From: Xiphydria camelus
Lineage: Eukaryota; Arthropoda; Insecta; Hymenoptera; Xiphydriidae
Length of the DNA stretch: 64,000 nt
Direction of reading: 5' to 3'
Assembly: GCA_963678675.1 (NCBI GenBank)
Contig: OY783194.1
Span: 11,546,951 to 11,610,950 of the forward strand
The notes beneath the pieces are model-generated. The model ran no database searches. It was not told the origin of the DNA and saw only the letters and a list, made by a program, of their open reading frames with translations. This document shows positions 11,234 to 22,699 of the stretch, in pieces (position 1 is the first letter of the stretch; each line of letters starts with the position of its first letter). A program made the translations under genes and the position numbers.

Positions 11234-11815
11234 CAACAATAATCGGAATTCCTCTATAAAAAATATGTACTTTATTTTTTTTCAAATATAATTTTAATCT
11301 CCTTCAAAGTACTCTCCATTAGCGCTAATGCACTTGTCCAAACGTTCATTCCATTGTTGGAAGCACCTTTTAAATTCATCCTCTTTGATACCTGCTAGCG
11401 CCGTCGTGACATTCAGTTTTACTTCGTTGACTTCCATTGACTTGACTGCTGTTTACTTTCTGGATCGTACCCATAGCACCATGACTAATCATCTGTAATG
11501 ATTTTGTTGAAAAAATTATTTAGATCGTCTTCGAATGCGGCCTTCATTTGACGACAGGCTTGAACGCGATAATCCTTTTGATCCATGGTGAGAAGTTTTG
11601 GCACACATTTTGCTGACTTTTCGCATTCCTAAATCAACACTCAAAATACGCCGAATTGAGCTCCAGGACAACCCGAATAAGTATTCGAGTTGGTTGATTG
11701 TCCTGCGTCGATTTTCATTAATGGGATTACGGATTTTGGCAATGTTATCCTCAGTTCGAGGAGTTGAAGGACGACCGGACTCTGGACGATTCCAATAAAA
11801 TTCCGTCACCTAAAG
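11234..11815 (-). pseudogene. Mariner transposase remnant, internally deleted
   Basis: From about 11815 leftward: ESGRPSTPRTEDNIAKI, then INENRRRTINQLEYLFGLS, IRRILSVDLGMRKVS, a frameshift near 11617, KLLTMDQKDYRVQACRQM and an in-frame stop at ITDD-stop-SW. After that follow YGYDPESKQQSSQW and, after a deletion of the middle of the catalytic domain, FQQWNERLDKC-SANGEYFEG near 11310-11390. GRPST-RT-ENI, the WSS/IRRIL helix-turn-helix and the YDPETK-like box are mariner hallmarks. The first ~60 residues are absent. The right arm of the palindrome retains only the N-terminal edge of the same copy (22576-22635). Inactive. Confidence 0.75.
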
Positions 11816-13239
11816 CGAATTTATCAGAATTGTCGCTAGACGTATAACGTTGAGAAGAATCGAAGCAGCGAAAATGAAACATTCATTTATAAATTTACAA
11901 AAAGAAATAAAAAAGTTTATTAACTTTCTATTTAATTGATTACATTCAGTAAAATTACATTGAATGTCTATACGAGAATAATAGAGGCTTTGGTAATGAC
12001 TTAGGAAATTTGCAGGTAGGTATGTAGTTTCGAATGCATGTTTACACGCGCGCAGACGCGCATCTGCATCTAGTAGCGTAATCGATTCGCTTGGTATTAA
12101 TTGAAGAAAAGATTTAAGATATATATCTTATAATAATAAAACCCTTGCGAACTGAACAAGGATGGGTGGTGGGAGATAAGTGAGGTGAGCGGGTATCTTA
12201 AGGAGTGAGGCATGGAGGGATCGGAATCCAAATGACTATGGCCCAAAGACCTTTTTTGAAAAGGGTCCTCTAAAGCAATTGTTGGGATCTGATTATAGCA
12301 TCTTCGATGTATCTGTAATTCTGTATATTTGTATGCATTTGAATGAATTTCAATTCAAAGTTCATGACTATTACGAAGCAATTGGTGATACGAAGCAATA
12401 TTGGCCGAAGTCGACTAGAAATGTATAATTTACTTACGAAATATGGTCCGACAGCAATGACCCCTTGACAGCAAGCGTAACTTTCACAAACCTTAGATTT
12501 GTGGGGTTGCTTCTGCGAATTCAGACTTCTTTTCGCTCGTTACGATACTTGATACAATCCAGTCTTTACATTATATCACTCTCAATAAATGTAATATTTT
12601 TTATGTTTATGCACAAAATGATACGATAGAAATACAGTCGATGAGGGTTGTTCCTTTATTTTCGTTTATCCAGTTTTTATATTACAACAATCTTAATAAA
12701 TGTATAAATGTATTATTTTCAATGTTTGAGCACAAGATGATACGATAGAAATATAAGTGTAAATAAACTAGTTGGACGAATTTAAGGGTCCGCAAATTCG
12801 CTGGTTGTCTTTAATTTTTTTTATATATCGCGACTTTCCAAAAACTAGTGATGCCGTAGAGTGGGGTTACTTTGCTCCACTTTTAATGTGAATGAAACAA
12901 AATGCTGTATAAAAATGTGTTTGAACTAGCTACAATTCTACAATTTCTAAATATGGTAATGTCAGGTTCATATAGTAACTTTTTGGAATGTTTTATCACG
13001 AAAAGTCTCTCCAGGATATATATATATATTTTTTAATTATAAGGGGCGCAAACCATACCAATGGATGGGGCAACTTTGCGCCACCTAATAAAACTGGCTG
13101 TGACACAGGATAAATTTATCTACGGAGCAATGTAACACCTCCGGTAAGAAGACATTACTCCATTTTATGTATTAAGTAGAAAAAATAACATTTTTTGCTG
13201 CATTTTGATTCAAAAACGAGGAAAATCAAAAATAAAACT

Positions 13240-13887
13240 TGCAGGAGGGGTAATACGCACAGAGCACGGATAAACTATATCTAGAGTTTATTCGTGATAT
13301 GGGAATACAGGTGGTAATGGTGTGAGTGTGTATATGCGATAGGAGATCCCAGGAGGGATTGAACTCGGAGAAGCGTTGGAGGTGCTGCCGGTCGGGCTGC
13401 TCGTAGGCGATGCGGGAGCGTTGTCCTCAGGAATGGCTGCGTCGGTCCTGGCGTGCCGGGTGCTGCTCGTGTCCTGGATATCGTCGCAGGGCCGTGAGCG
13501 GAGGAGCCTCGTCCACGTGGTAGTTCGCCGGTTAGGCGAAGCGACGTGAAAACGTCGGTCGTCGGGCCACGAGGTCGCTAGGGTGTTTACGAATGACGCT
13601 TCCCTAACGACGTTCGGGCTAAGAGCGTCGGTAGACTGAGAGCGGTAGTGGTGTTCATGAATGACGCTTCCACTATCGCTGCTCGTGTCAAATAGCGAGG
13701 TCGTTCGAGTGCTAGGGTGTTCACGGATGACGCTTCCACTAGCGGTGTTCGACTGAGACTCGAGTGGCAGTGCTGTTCATAAATGACGCTTCCACTACAA
13801 CTCGGTTCGGTCTGGCGTTCGACTGAGACTTGAGCGGCAGTTGTATCCACGAATGATGCTTCCACTGCCGAGACTCGTATTGCAACA
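13240..13887 (-). repeat. GC-rich block, possible solo LTR (left copy)
   Basis: On the minus strand it begins TGTTGCAATACGAG and ends CCCCTCCTGCA, carries AATAAA about 55 bp before the end, and holds five ~70-bp tandem units. TG...CA ends and a late AATAAA are LTR-like, but the immediate flanks do not give a convincing 5-bp duplication and no internal region is present. An alternative is a satellite-like GC-rich repeat. The mirror copy is 19946-20593, of the same length (648 bp). Confidence 0.3.
13583..13870 (+). repeat. Five ~70-bp tandem units (left copy)
   Basis: The word ATGACGCTTCC recurs at a spacing of about 60-75 bp, preceded each time by GTGTT-A-GA. The units have diverged from each other. 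On the opposite strand they encode an open but repetitive 92-codon frame with EASF/NT motifs, most likely not a gene. The mirror set is at 19963-20250. Confidence 0.7.
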
Positions 13888-13989
13888 AAAATTATGTGTA
13901 ATAAAAATAGAACGCCATTTCCCGTCCGAAGAAATATTTCATTTTTAAAAATTACCTATTCATATACAATGTAGGTGACAAGTATTCTT

Positions 13990-15270
13990 TTCACCTCTTA
14001 CAAAAAATTACCCTAACAAAAATTGCACGCCGTGTTTGAACCCTCCTCTCCCTTTCTCTCTCAAGTATTTCATCTAAAAAAGTACTGATATCAAAATGTA
14101 GTGCCAAGTACCTACCTATCAAGTGTTTGCAGGGTGGACGACATAGGTAACAAAAGTTATCGAGAAGAAAGTAACTACACCAGAACAGGGACACCAATGT
14201 TAAAAGAAAATGGTTCTTGGCGGGCCTGTGCCTTAAGAAATTTTTATCTTTCAGAGATGCGTAATGAATAAATGTTGGCGAAAAAACGTCATATCCTATA
14301 TGAACCTTCTGTGCGAAAAGCGAGTTCCAGAATTTAATATATCATAACTCTATATTTCATCGCAACTATTTTTCAGAACAGTTTTAATTATTCACCAATA
14401 GCAACAACATAAAGTCTTTTTGAGCATACTCCTATGTACATCATCCTTGTTCTTGCTTTATATAGAACTGCACGAGGTAATTCGCTCAGGAGGTTCGTGA
14501 GAGGTAAATTAAATTTTATCAATGTTTATCTTGTCGATAAATGGCAAGATTATAATTATCGGCGGAATAATTGTTGGCCAGCTTGATGATCAGTTAATCA
14601 CTACTTATCCCATCACGTAATAACCTTTTTGCAATTTGCCGACGAGACGAGTATTGGCAAAATTGTTAGTATAAAAATATATTCTATACGAACTTCTTGA
14701 ATGGAACGCCCTATGTAACATAGATAATATAAGTGTCAGAATTAATATCCATCAAATAGGAAACATAACACATAATAGGGTAAATGAATTAAAATGTCCG
14801 CTCTCTTTCGTGCAGTGTAATTGGAGGATTTGTTAGCATGCTTGACATTTCTAACTACAGAGCACAGGCTTGTTATCTTCTGTATCTTCCAACTATTAGA
14901 ATCATAATGTAATAATACGCAATATTATAATAATCGAATGCTAAATATATTCACCAATTTGTTCAGGGACGGGCCCGCCAAGTACTATTTTGAACATTGG
15001 TGGCCTATTTTGGTATAGTCATTTTTTATTTCGATGTCAATCACTTTTGTTAGGTTTGATTATACTGAGCGGTTTGCAGGATAGGCTACAGAAGATGTTT
15101 GAAGGATTAGTCGAAGTTCTCACGCGCCCTTATGCATCTCTTATATCACCCACCCTGAAAAATACTTGGTACAGGTACCTGGCACTACATTTGGATATCA
15201 AATTTTTTTGGAGAGAGGCAAAACAAGGCGTGCAACTTTTGTTGGGGTTTTCCTAAATAAAATTTTTAGT
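13990..15270. repeat. Nested inverted-repeat element in left arm
   Basis: The segments 13990-14240 and 14966-15270 are inverted copies sharing the GCACGCC, TGGCACTACAT, CACCCTG and CATTGGTG blocks. Their inner borders are TTGGCGGGCCTG (about 14216) and GGGCCCGCCAAG (about 14974). Similarity between the two ends is only moderate, so it is older than the giant palindrome, and it exists in both big arms. Two short frames inside are mirror images of each other and are not supported as genes. Confidence 0.5.
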
Positions 15271-15847
15271 GGGTTATTTTTTAGATGGCTACAATACCTT
15301 TAACTCTAGAAATCCATTTATTTTTTTATAGCATTAGCATTTTTCATCCAGATATATATATAGAGTGTAAAAAAACTTCCTACGGGAATGGGCGTGACTT
15401 TCCCCGGACGAACTTAATCGATGGCAGGCTTCCGAGTCCGGCTGTGAACGAGCTCTCCTTCCTCTACCTCGTATTAGAGCATCATCTCCTCGTAAGCTCC
15501 CGAGTAGAAAATTGTTAGGGATGGTCTTGCAGAATTAAAAGCCCCACTAGGACAAAACTAGAGTTTCCATAAAGAGGATTTCTCGAGGTGTTTTAATTTC
15601 TAAAATATTAAGCGCTCTTTTGAGACCAACTTATCAGTATTTCACTAGAATTTGATGGGGATTTCTCTTTGATAAGACAATAAAAGCTCTGTTGTGTCTA
15701 TTAAGAAAATTAATACGAGTGCCAATGCTTACGAAGTATTATTTACTATAATTAAAGCGTATTTCTCTCTCTTCACCATAATATCTTTTAGAGGACATAT
15801 CTATATATATAAAAATGAATGTTTGTCTGTCTGTCTGTCTGTCTCTT

Positions 15848-16345
15848 ATGCCTTCCTAAACCGTTCATCCGATTGCGATGAAATTTTGGGAAATGGTTGG
15901 ACGCATGCCCGCGATGGTTTCTGAGTTGGTAAATCTTATACAGGGTGTTCAAAAAGTCCCGGTACGGCCGATTATCTCAGCGGGAAAACATTTTAGAGAA
16001 AAATGTTTAATACAAAACTTTAAGGATTTTCCCTTGGCTACCCAGTGGTCGTATTGGATTTGACCTTGACCGTGACCTTTAAAGTAATATCAAATGCCTT
16101 CCTAAACCGTTCATCCTATTGCGATGAAACTTTGGGGAATGGTTGGACGCATGCCCGCGAAGGTTTCTGAGTTAGTAAATCTTATATAGGGTGTTCAAAA
16201 AGTACCGGTACTGATGATTATTATGCCTTCCTAAACCGTTCATCCGATTGCGATGAAACTGAGGAATGGTTGGACGCATGCCCGCGAAGGTTTCTGAGTT
16301 AGTAAATCTTATAAAGGGTGTTCAAAAAGTCCAGGCACAGCTGAT
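15848..16345 (+). repeat. Three degenerate tandem units inside the Helitron
   Basis: The block beginning TGCCTTCCTAAACCGTTCAT and running through GGTTGGACGCATGCCCGCGA to GGGTGTTCAAAAAGT occurs at 15848, 16093 and 16226. The spacers between units carry TGACCT/AGGTCA words like those in the element at 32856-36519 and the repeat at 58409. Confidence 0.8.
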
Positions 16346-16796
16346 TATCTCAGCGGGAAATCATTTTAGAGAAAAACGTTTAATATAAAACTTTTATGAT
16401 TTTTCCCTGGCTACCCAATGGTCATATTGGATTTGACATTGACAATGACCTTCTAGGTAAAATTGATTTTTTAAAATCCGAACCTCTATTTTATATACTG
16501 GAAATGAAAAGAGCGGGAAATTTCACGTTCAAATATGTCCTTGACCATTATTTCCATGTGACCTTTATGGTCAGCGGAGGTCAAATTGAGGTCAAGTACA
16601 GTTCGGATCCGTACCATGAAAGCTATGAGCCCTATACAAATTCTTTTTGATAGTAGGATTTAGGATTTTTTAGTGGCTGTACAATGGTGATATTGTATTT
16701 AACCTTGACCATGACCTTCATTTGGGATCTCTTACATCTGACATAATATTCCAATTCAGTTACACAAAAAATCCCTTAGTGCCAACCAAATTTAAT

Positions 16797-17104
16797 CGAG
16801 GTAACAATCATCACTGGCAAATCCAAAGGCGAAGACGTCCTCATTCACGCATACCTATGATTTCCAATGATTTAACATTCGAATTCAAGCGGCTCCAGTT
16901 CCCTTTGCGTCTTGCTTTTACTATTACCATCAACAAAGCACAAGGTCAATCGTTGACTATTGCTGGCTTAAATTTGGAAAATTCATGTTTTTCACATGGC
17001 CAATTGTATGTGGCTTGCTCCAGAGTTGGCACACCAAAAAATTTACACGTTTTTACTCCAAATAAAAAAATAAAAAACATTGTCTATCCGCTGGCCTTAA
17101 GATA
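16797..17104 (+). pseudogene. Helitron Rep/helicase, C-terminal end of PIF1-like helicase domain
   Basis: The piece starts VTIITGKSKGEDVLI, shifts frame near 16846, then runs RIPMISNDLTFEFKRLQFPL, TINKAQGQSL, NLENSCFSHGQLYVACSRVG and ends YPLALR before a stop at 17102-17104. TINKAQGQS and HGQLYVACSR(V/G) are motifs V and VI of PIF1-family helicases as found in Helitrons, which replicate by rolling circle. The Rep endonuclease part and helicase motifs I-IV are absent, so the element is non-autonomous. Confidence 0.85.
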
Positions 17105-17358
17105 AATTAAAAAAGGAATATACTTTCCAATTTAAATTAAATACATGTTATTTTTAGCGTAGCATGGCTCCCTACCTATGAGTACAGATATCTGCTAAAA
17201 ATTCATTAAATGACGACCAAAATCAATCCACAATCTACCCGTGCGAAGCCGGGACGGGCTGCTAGTTCCTTATAAATTTAGACCTCTCTCATTTCTCTGT
17301 TAGATTCAATGTTTATTTCTATTTTTTGCAATGATGACCTTCAAAAACCACTACCATA

Positions 17359-17945
17359 CAGGGTGTCTCAGGTTTTAATCGGAAAAATTTAACAGACGAT
17401 AGAACTCACAAACATAATAATAAAAGTTCATTTGAATTTGTATGTTTTTAAGCTTTTTTTTTAAGATACAAGGTGTTAAAGTTAATAAAGAAGACATTTC
17501 TTTTCATATATCTCAAAAACTACTGGGCCGATTTCGATTAGACTTGGCTACTTATTAGTAGGTAGTAAGAAATGTACATAATTCGATGTAATTAGATTTA
17601 ATTTAATTATTCCAGGGGCGACGCTGGGACATTCTAACTAGAAAATTTAAAGAAAATTTTAAGAACGCCACTGCTTTTCTTCAAATTCGATATTGTTTTT
17701 AGATTAAGCAATTAAAGATACAGTTTTTGTGTCTCTTGCATTTTCTGTCTATCTTGCTTACTTTTCGAGAAAAAAAAATCGTTTATCCGCCTACTCGTGG
17801 AAAAGTAAATTTAAATTCATTAATAAAATGAAAAATTATTAGAAAGCAAACTTTAGAACAAACATTTATTCAATGAACTTTTCTTATTATTTTTGTGAGT
17901 TCTATCGTCTGTTAAATTTTCCCGATTAAAACCTGAGACACCCTG
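17359..17945. mobile_element. CAGGGTG MITE at the symmetry axis of the giant palindrome
   Basis: TA|CAGGGTGTCTCAGGTTTTAA and its complement before TA at 17946-17947 form ~80-bp TIRs around a ~420-bp unique spacer. The flanks are ...ACTACCATA and TATGGTAGT..., mirror images of each other. Removing the element and one TA leaves a spacer-free palindrome centred on CCATATGG. It is non-coding and of the same TA-target, CAGGGTG-end class as 9818-10188. Confidence 0.7.
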
Positions 17946-18552
17946 TATGGTAGTGGTTTTTGAAGGTCACCGTTGCAAAAAATAGAAATAAACATTGAAT
18001 CTAACAGAAATGAGAGAGGTCTAAATTTATAAGGAATATGTCCTTTAAAAGATATTATGGTGAAGAGAGAGAAATACGCTTTAATTATAGTAAATAACAC
18101 TTCGTAAACATTGGCACTCATATTAATTTTCTTAATAGACCCAACAGAGCTTTTATTGTCTTATCAAAGAGAGATCCTCATCAAATTCTAGTGAAATACT
18201 GATAAGTTGGTCTCAAAAGAGCGCTTAATATTTTAGAAATTAGAAAACCTCGAGAAATCCTCTTTATGGAAACTCTAGTTTTGTCCTTAGTGGGGCTTTT
18301 AATTCTCCAAGACCATCCCTAACAATTTTCTACTCGGGAGCTTATGAGATGATGCTCTAATACGAGGTAGAGGAAGGAGAGCTCGTTCACAGCCGGACTC
18401 GGAAGCCTGCCATCGATTAAGTTCATCCGGGGAAAGTCACGCCCATTCCCGTAGGAAGTTTTTTTTCACTCTATATACCTGGATGAAAAATGCTAATGCT
18501 CTCTATAGAAAAATAGATGGATTTCTAGAGTTAAAGGTATTGTAGCCATCTA

Positions 18553-19840
18553 AAAAATAACCCACTAACAATTTTATTTAGGAAAACCCCAACAAAAGTT
18601 GCATGCCTTGTTTTGCCTCTCTCCAAAAAAAATTGATATCCAAATGTAGTGCCAGGTACCTGTACCAAGTATTTTTCAGGGTGGGTGATATAAGAGATGC
18701 ACAAGGGCGCGTGAGAACTTCGACTAATCCTTCAAACATCTTTTGTAGCCTATCCTGCAAACCGCTCAGTATAATCAAACCTAACAAAAGAGATTGACAT
18801 CGAAATAAAAAATGACTATATAAACAGGCCACCAATGTTCAAAATGGTACTTGGCGGGCTCGTCCCTGAACAAATTGGTGAATATATTTAGCATTCGATT
18901 ATTATAATATTGCGTATTATTACATTATGATTCTAATAGTTGGAAGATACAGAAGATAACAAGCCTGTGCTCTGTAGTTAGAAATGTCAAGCATGCTAAC
19001 AAATCCTCCAATTACACTGCACGAAAGAGAGCGGACATTTTAATTCATTTACCCTATTATGTGTTATGTTTCCTATTTGATGGATATTAATTCTGACACT
19101 TATATTATCTATGTTACATAGGGCGTTCCATTCAAGAAGTTCGTATAGAATATATTTTTATACTAACAATTTTGCCAATACTCGTCTCGTCGGCAAATTG
19201 CAAAAAGGTTATTACGTGATGGGATAAGTAGTGATTAACTGATCATCAAGCTGGCCAACAATTATTCCGCCGATAATTATAATCTTGCCATTTATCGACA
19301 AGATAAACATTGATAAAATTTAATTTACCTCTCACGAACCTCCTGAGCGAATTACCTCGTGCAGTTCTATATAGAGCCAGAACAAGGATGATGTACATAG
19401 GAGTATGCTCAAAAAGACTTTATGTCGTTTGCTATTGGTGAATAATTAAAACTGTTCTGAAAAATAGTTGCAATGAAATATACAGTCATGATATATTAAA
19501 TTCTGGAACTCGCTTTTCGCACAGAAGGTTCATATAGGATATGACGTTTTTTCGCCAACATTTATTCATTACGCATCTCTGAAAGATAAAAATTTCTTAA
19601 GGCACGGGCCCGCCAAGAACCATTTTCTTTTAACATTGGTGTCCCTGTTCTGGTGTAGTTACTTTCTTCTCGGTCCCTTTTGTTACCTATGTCGTCCACC
19701 CTGCAAACACTTGGTAGGTAGGTACTTGGCACTACATTCTGATATCAGTACTTTTTTAGGTGAAATACTTGAGAGAGAAAGGGAGAGGAGGGTTCAAACA
19801 CGGCGTGCAATTTTTGTTAGGGTAATTTTTTGTAAGAGGT
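18553..19840. repeat. Nested inverted-repeat element in right arm
   Basis: It is the mirror copy of 13990-15270. Its inner borders are TTGGCGGGCTCGTCC (about 18853) and GGGCCCGCCAAG (about 19606). No gene is recognised. Confidence 0.5.
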
Positions 19841-19945
19841 GAAAAGAATACTTGTCACCTACATTGTATATGAATAGGTAATTTTTTAAAATGAAATATT
19901 TCTTCGGACGGGAAATGGCGTTCTATTTTTATTACACATAATTTT

Positions 19946-20593
19946 TGTTGCAATACGAGTCTCGGCAGTGGAAGCATCATTCGTGGATACAACTGCCGCT
20001 CAAGTCTCAGTCGAGCGCCAGACCGAACCGAGTTGTAGTGGAAGCGTCATTTATGAACAGCACTACCACTCGAGTCTCAGTCGAACACCGCTAGTGGAAG
20101 CGTCATCCGTGAACACCCTAGCACTCGAACGACCTCGCTATTTGACACGAGCAGCGATAGTGGAAGCGTCATTCATGAACACCACTACCGCTCTCAGTCT
20201 ACCGACGCTCTTAGCCCGAACGTCGTTAGGGAAGCGTCATTCGTAAACACCCTAGCGACCTCGTGGCCCGACGACCGACGTTTTCACGTCGCTTCGCCTA
20301 ACCGGCGAACTACCACGTGGATGAGGCTCCTCCGCTCACGGCCCTGCGACGATATCCGGGAGACGAGCAGCACCCGGCACGCCAGGACCGACGCAGCCAT
20401 TCCTGAGGACAACGCTCCCGCATCGCCTACGAGCAGCCCGACCGGCAGCACCTCCAACGCTTCTCCGAGTTCAATCCCTCCTGGGATCTCCTATCGCATA
20501 TACACACTCACACCATTACCACCTGTATTCCCATATCACGAATAAACTCTAGATATAGTTTATCCGTGCTCTGTGCGTATTACCCCTCCTGCA
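19946..20593 (+). repeat. GC-rich block, possible solo LTR (right copy)
   Basis: It begins TGTTGCAATACG and ends CCCCTCCTGCA, with AATAAA at about 20541 and the five ~70-bp units at 19963-20250. A 92-codon frame here is repetitive and probably not translated. Its status as an LTR is unproven because no matching target duplication is visible. Confidence 0.3.
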
Positions 20594-20747
20594 AGTTTTA
20601 TTTTTGATTTTCCTCGTTTTTGAATCAAAATGCAGCAAAAAATGTTATTTTTTCTACTTAATACATAAAATGGAGTAATGTCTTCTTACCGGAGGTGTTA
20701 CATTGCTCCGCAGATAAATTTATCCTGTGTCACAGCCAGTTTTATTA

Positions 20748-21321
20748 TAGTCCGTCAGATAGTGACAGATTCTGGTGCCCCATTTTCGCATACAAGCCTC
20801 GAAGAGGGTTGAAAAGTACTTCGATTTTGAGTAGAATTAAGAGAAATTTACGAATGGTCCCTGGGGATAACATATCGAAAATTCGACTTTTCTTAATAAA
20901 AAAATAAAAGGTGTCTTGCCCATTTTTTTCACGCAAGCCTTGTTCACTAAATGATTAATTAATAAAACCTGGCTTTGGAAAACCAAAGGCTTGAGTGTTG
21001 CAGGTGGCTAAAGGGTTGAAATAAGGGCGTAATCTTGTAAGGAAAAATCGAGATTTTGATCGATTTTCTCACACAAGCCTTTGATTTCCGAAGCCAGGTT
21101 TTATTAATTAATCATTTAGTGAACAAGGCTTGCGTGAAAAAATTGGCAAGAGGTACCTTTTATTTTTTTTTATTAAGAAAAATCGAATTTTCCATATGTT
21201 ATCCCCAGGGACCATTCGTAAATTTCCCTTCATTCTACTCAAAATCGAAGTACTTTTCAACCCTCTTCGAGGCTTGTATGCGAAAATGGAGCACCAGAAT
21301 CTGTCACTATCTGACGGTCTA
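20748..21321. mobile_element. 574-bp snap-back insertion, 3-bp TTA duplication, present in one arm only
   Basis: The ends TAGTCCGTCAGATAGTGACA and its near complement TGTCACTATCTGACGGTCTA extend into ~220-bp TIRs around a ~110-bp spacer. TTA flanks both sides (20745-20747 and 21322-21324). The left palindrome arm keeps the site as TTTTATTAGGTGG (complement at about 13083-13095). A 5-bp TATTA duplication fits equally well. It is non-coding, and the TWA-type target is PIF/Harbinger-like. Confidence 0.75.
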
Positions 21322-22699
21322 TTAGGTGGCGCAAAGTTGCCCCATCCATTGGTATGGTTTGCGCCCCTTATAATTAAAAAATATATATATCCTGGAGAGA
21401 CTTTTCGTGATAAAATATTCCAAAAAGTTACTATATGAACCTGACATTACCATATTTAGAAATTTTAGAATTGTAGCTAGTTCAAACACATTTTTATATA
21501 GCATTTTGTTTCATTCACATTAAAAGTGGAGCAAAGTAACGCCACTCTACGGTATCACTAGTTTTTGGAAAGTCGCGATATATAAAAAAAATGAAAGACA
21601 ACCAGCGAATCTGCGGACCCTTAAATTCGTCCAACTAGTTTATTATACTTATATCTCTATCGTATCATCTTGTGCACAAACATTGAAAATAATACATTTA
21701 TACATTTATTAAGATTGTTGTAATATGAAAACTGGATAAACGAAAATAAAGAAACAACCATCATCCATCGACTATATTTCTATCGTATCAGTTTGTGCAT
21801 AAACATCAAAAATATTACATTTATTGAGAGTGATATAATGTAAAGACTGGATTGTATCAAGTATCGTAACGAGCGGAAAGAAGTCTGAATTCGCAGAAGC
21901 AACCCCACAAATCTAAGGTTTGTGAAAGTTACGCTTGCTGTCAAGGGGTCATTGCTGTTGGACCATATTTCGTAAGTAAATTATACATTTCTAGAGTCGA
22001 CTTTGGCCAATATTGCTTCGTATCACCAATTGCTTCGTAATAGTCATGAACTTTGAATTGAAATTCATTCAAATGCATACAAATATACAGAATTACAGAT
22101 ACATCGAAGATGCTATAATCAGATCCCAACAATTGCTTTAGAGGACCCTTTTCAAAAAAGGTGTTTGGGCCATAATCATTTGGATTCCGATCCCTCCATG
22201 CCTCACTCCTTAAGATACCCGCTCACCTCACTTATCTCCCACCACCCATCGTTGTTCAGTTCGCAAGGGTTTTATTATTATAAGATATATATCTTAAATC
22301 TCTTTTCTTCAATTAATACCACGCGAATCGATTACGCTACTAGATGCAGATGCGCGTCTGCGCGCGTGTAAACATGCATTCGAACATACATACCTACCTG
22401 CAAATTTCCTAAGTCATTACCAAAGCCTCTGTTATTTTCGTATAGACATTCAATGTAATTTTACTAAATGTAATCAATTAAATAGAAAGTTAATAAACTT
22501 TTTTTATTTCTTTTTGTAAATTTATAAATGAATGTTTCATTTTCGCTGCTTCGATTCTTCTCAACGTTATACGTCTAGCGACAATTCTGATAAACTCGCT
22601 TTAGGTGACGGAATTTTATTGGAATCGTCCAGAGTTGCATAGTTCGAGCAAATCTTATTATCTAGCCATAAAAGTTAAATTTATTTAGTCCTTGATAGC

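Larger units (their letters stand above)
15800..17265 (+). mobile_element. Helitron, 1466 bp, with proven empty site
   Basis: It starts TCTATATATATAAAAATGAA (15800) and ends GGGACGGGCTGCTAG (17265) with a small GC-rich hairpin (AGCC...GGCT) just before CTAG. The host flanks are ACATA and TTCC. The other palindrome arm has the uninterrupted ACATATTCC (complement at about 18033-18041), exactly as expected for Helitron insertion between A and T without target duplication. It contains three degenerate tandem units and the 3' part of a helicase gene. Confidence 0.9.
11779..17358 (+). repeat. Left inner arm of the giant palindrome
   Basis: It is an inverted copy of 17946-22635. Contents, left to right: mariner edge; AT-rich stretch with a short frame LGSDYSIFDVSVILYICMHL (about 12290-12425) that I do not recognise; a tract resembling a TIR with GGGGCAACTTTGCGCCACC (13068-13088); a GC-rich block 13240-13887; a nested inverted element 13990-15270; and a purine/pyrimidine-poor stretch to 15799, where the Helitron starts. 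No intact gene is present. Confidence 0.8.
17946..22635 (-). repeat. Right inner arm of the giant palindrome
   Basis: It mirrors 11779-17358. Contents: the empty Helitron site (about 18033-18041), the nested inverted element (18553-19840), the GC-rich block (19946-20593), a one-sided insertion (20748-21321), an AT-rich tail and the mariner N-terminal edge (22576-22635). No intact gene is present. Confidence 0.8.

Noticed and set aside
19968..20246. 92-codon frame with EASF/NT repeats
   Set aside because: It is produced by the ~70-bp tandem units; the mirror frame exists at 13587-13865 and no domain is recognisable.
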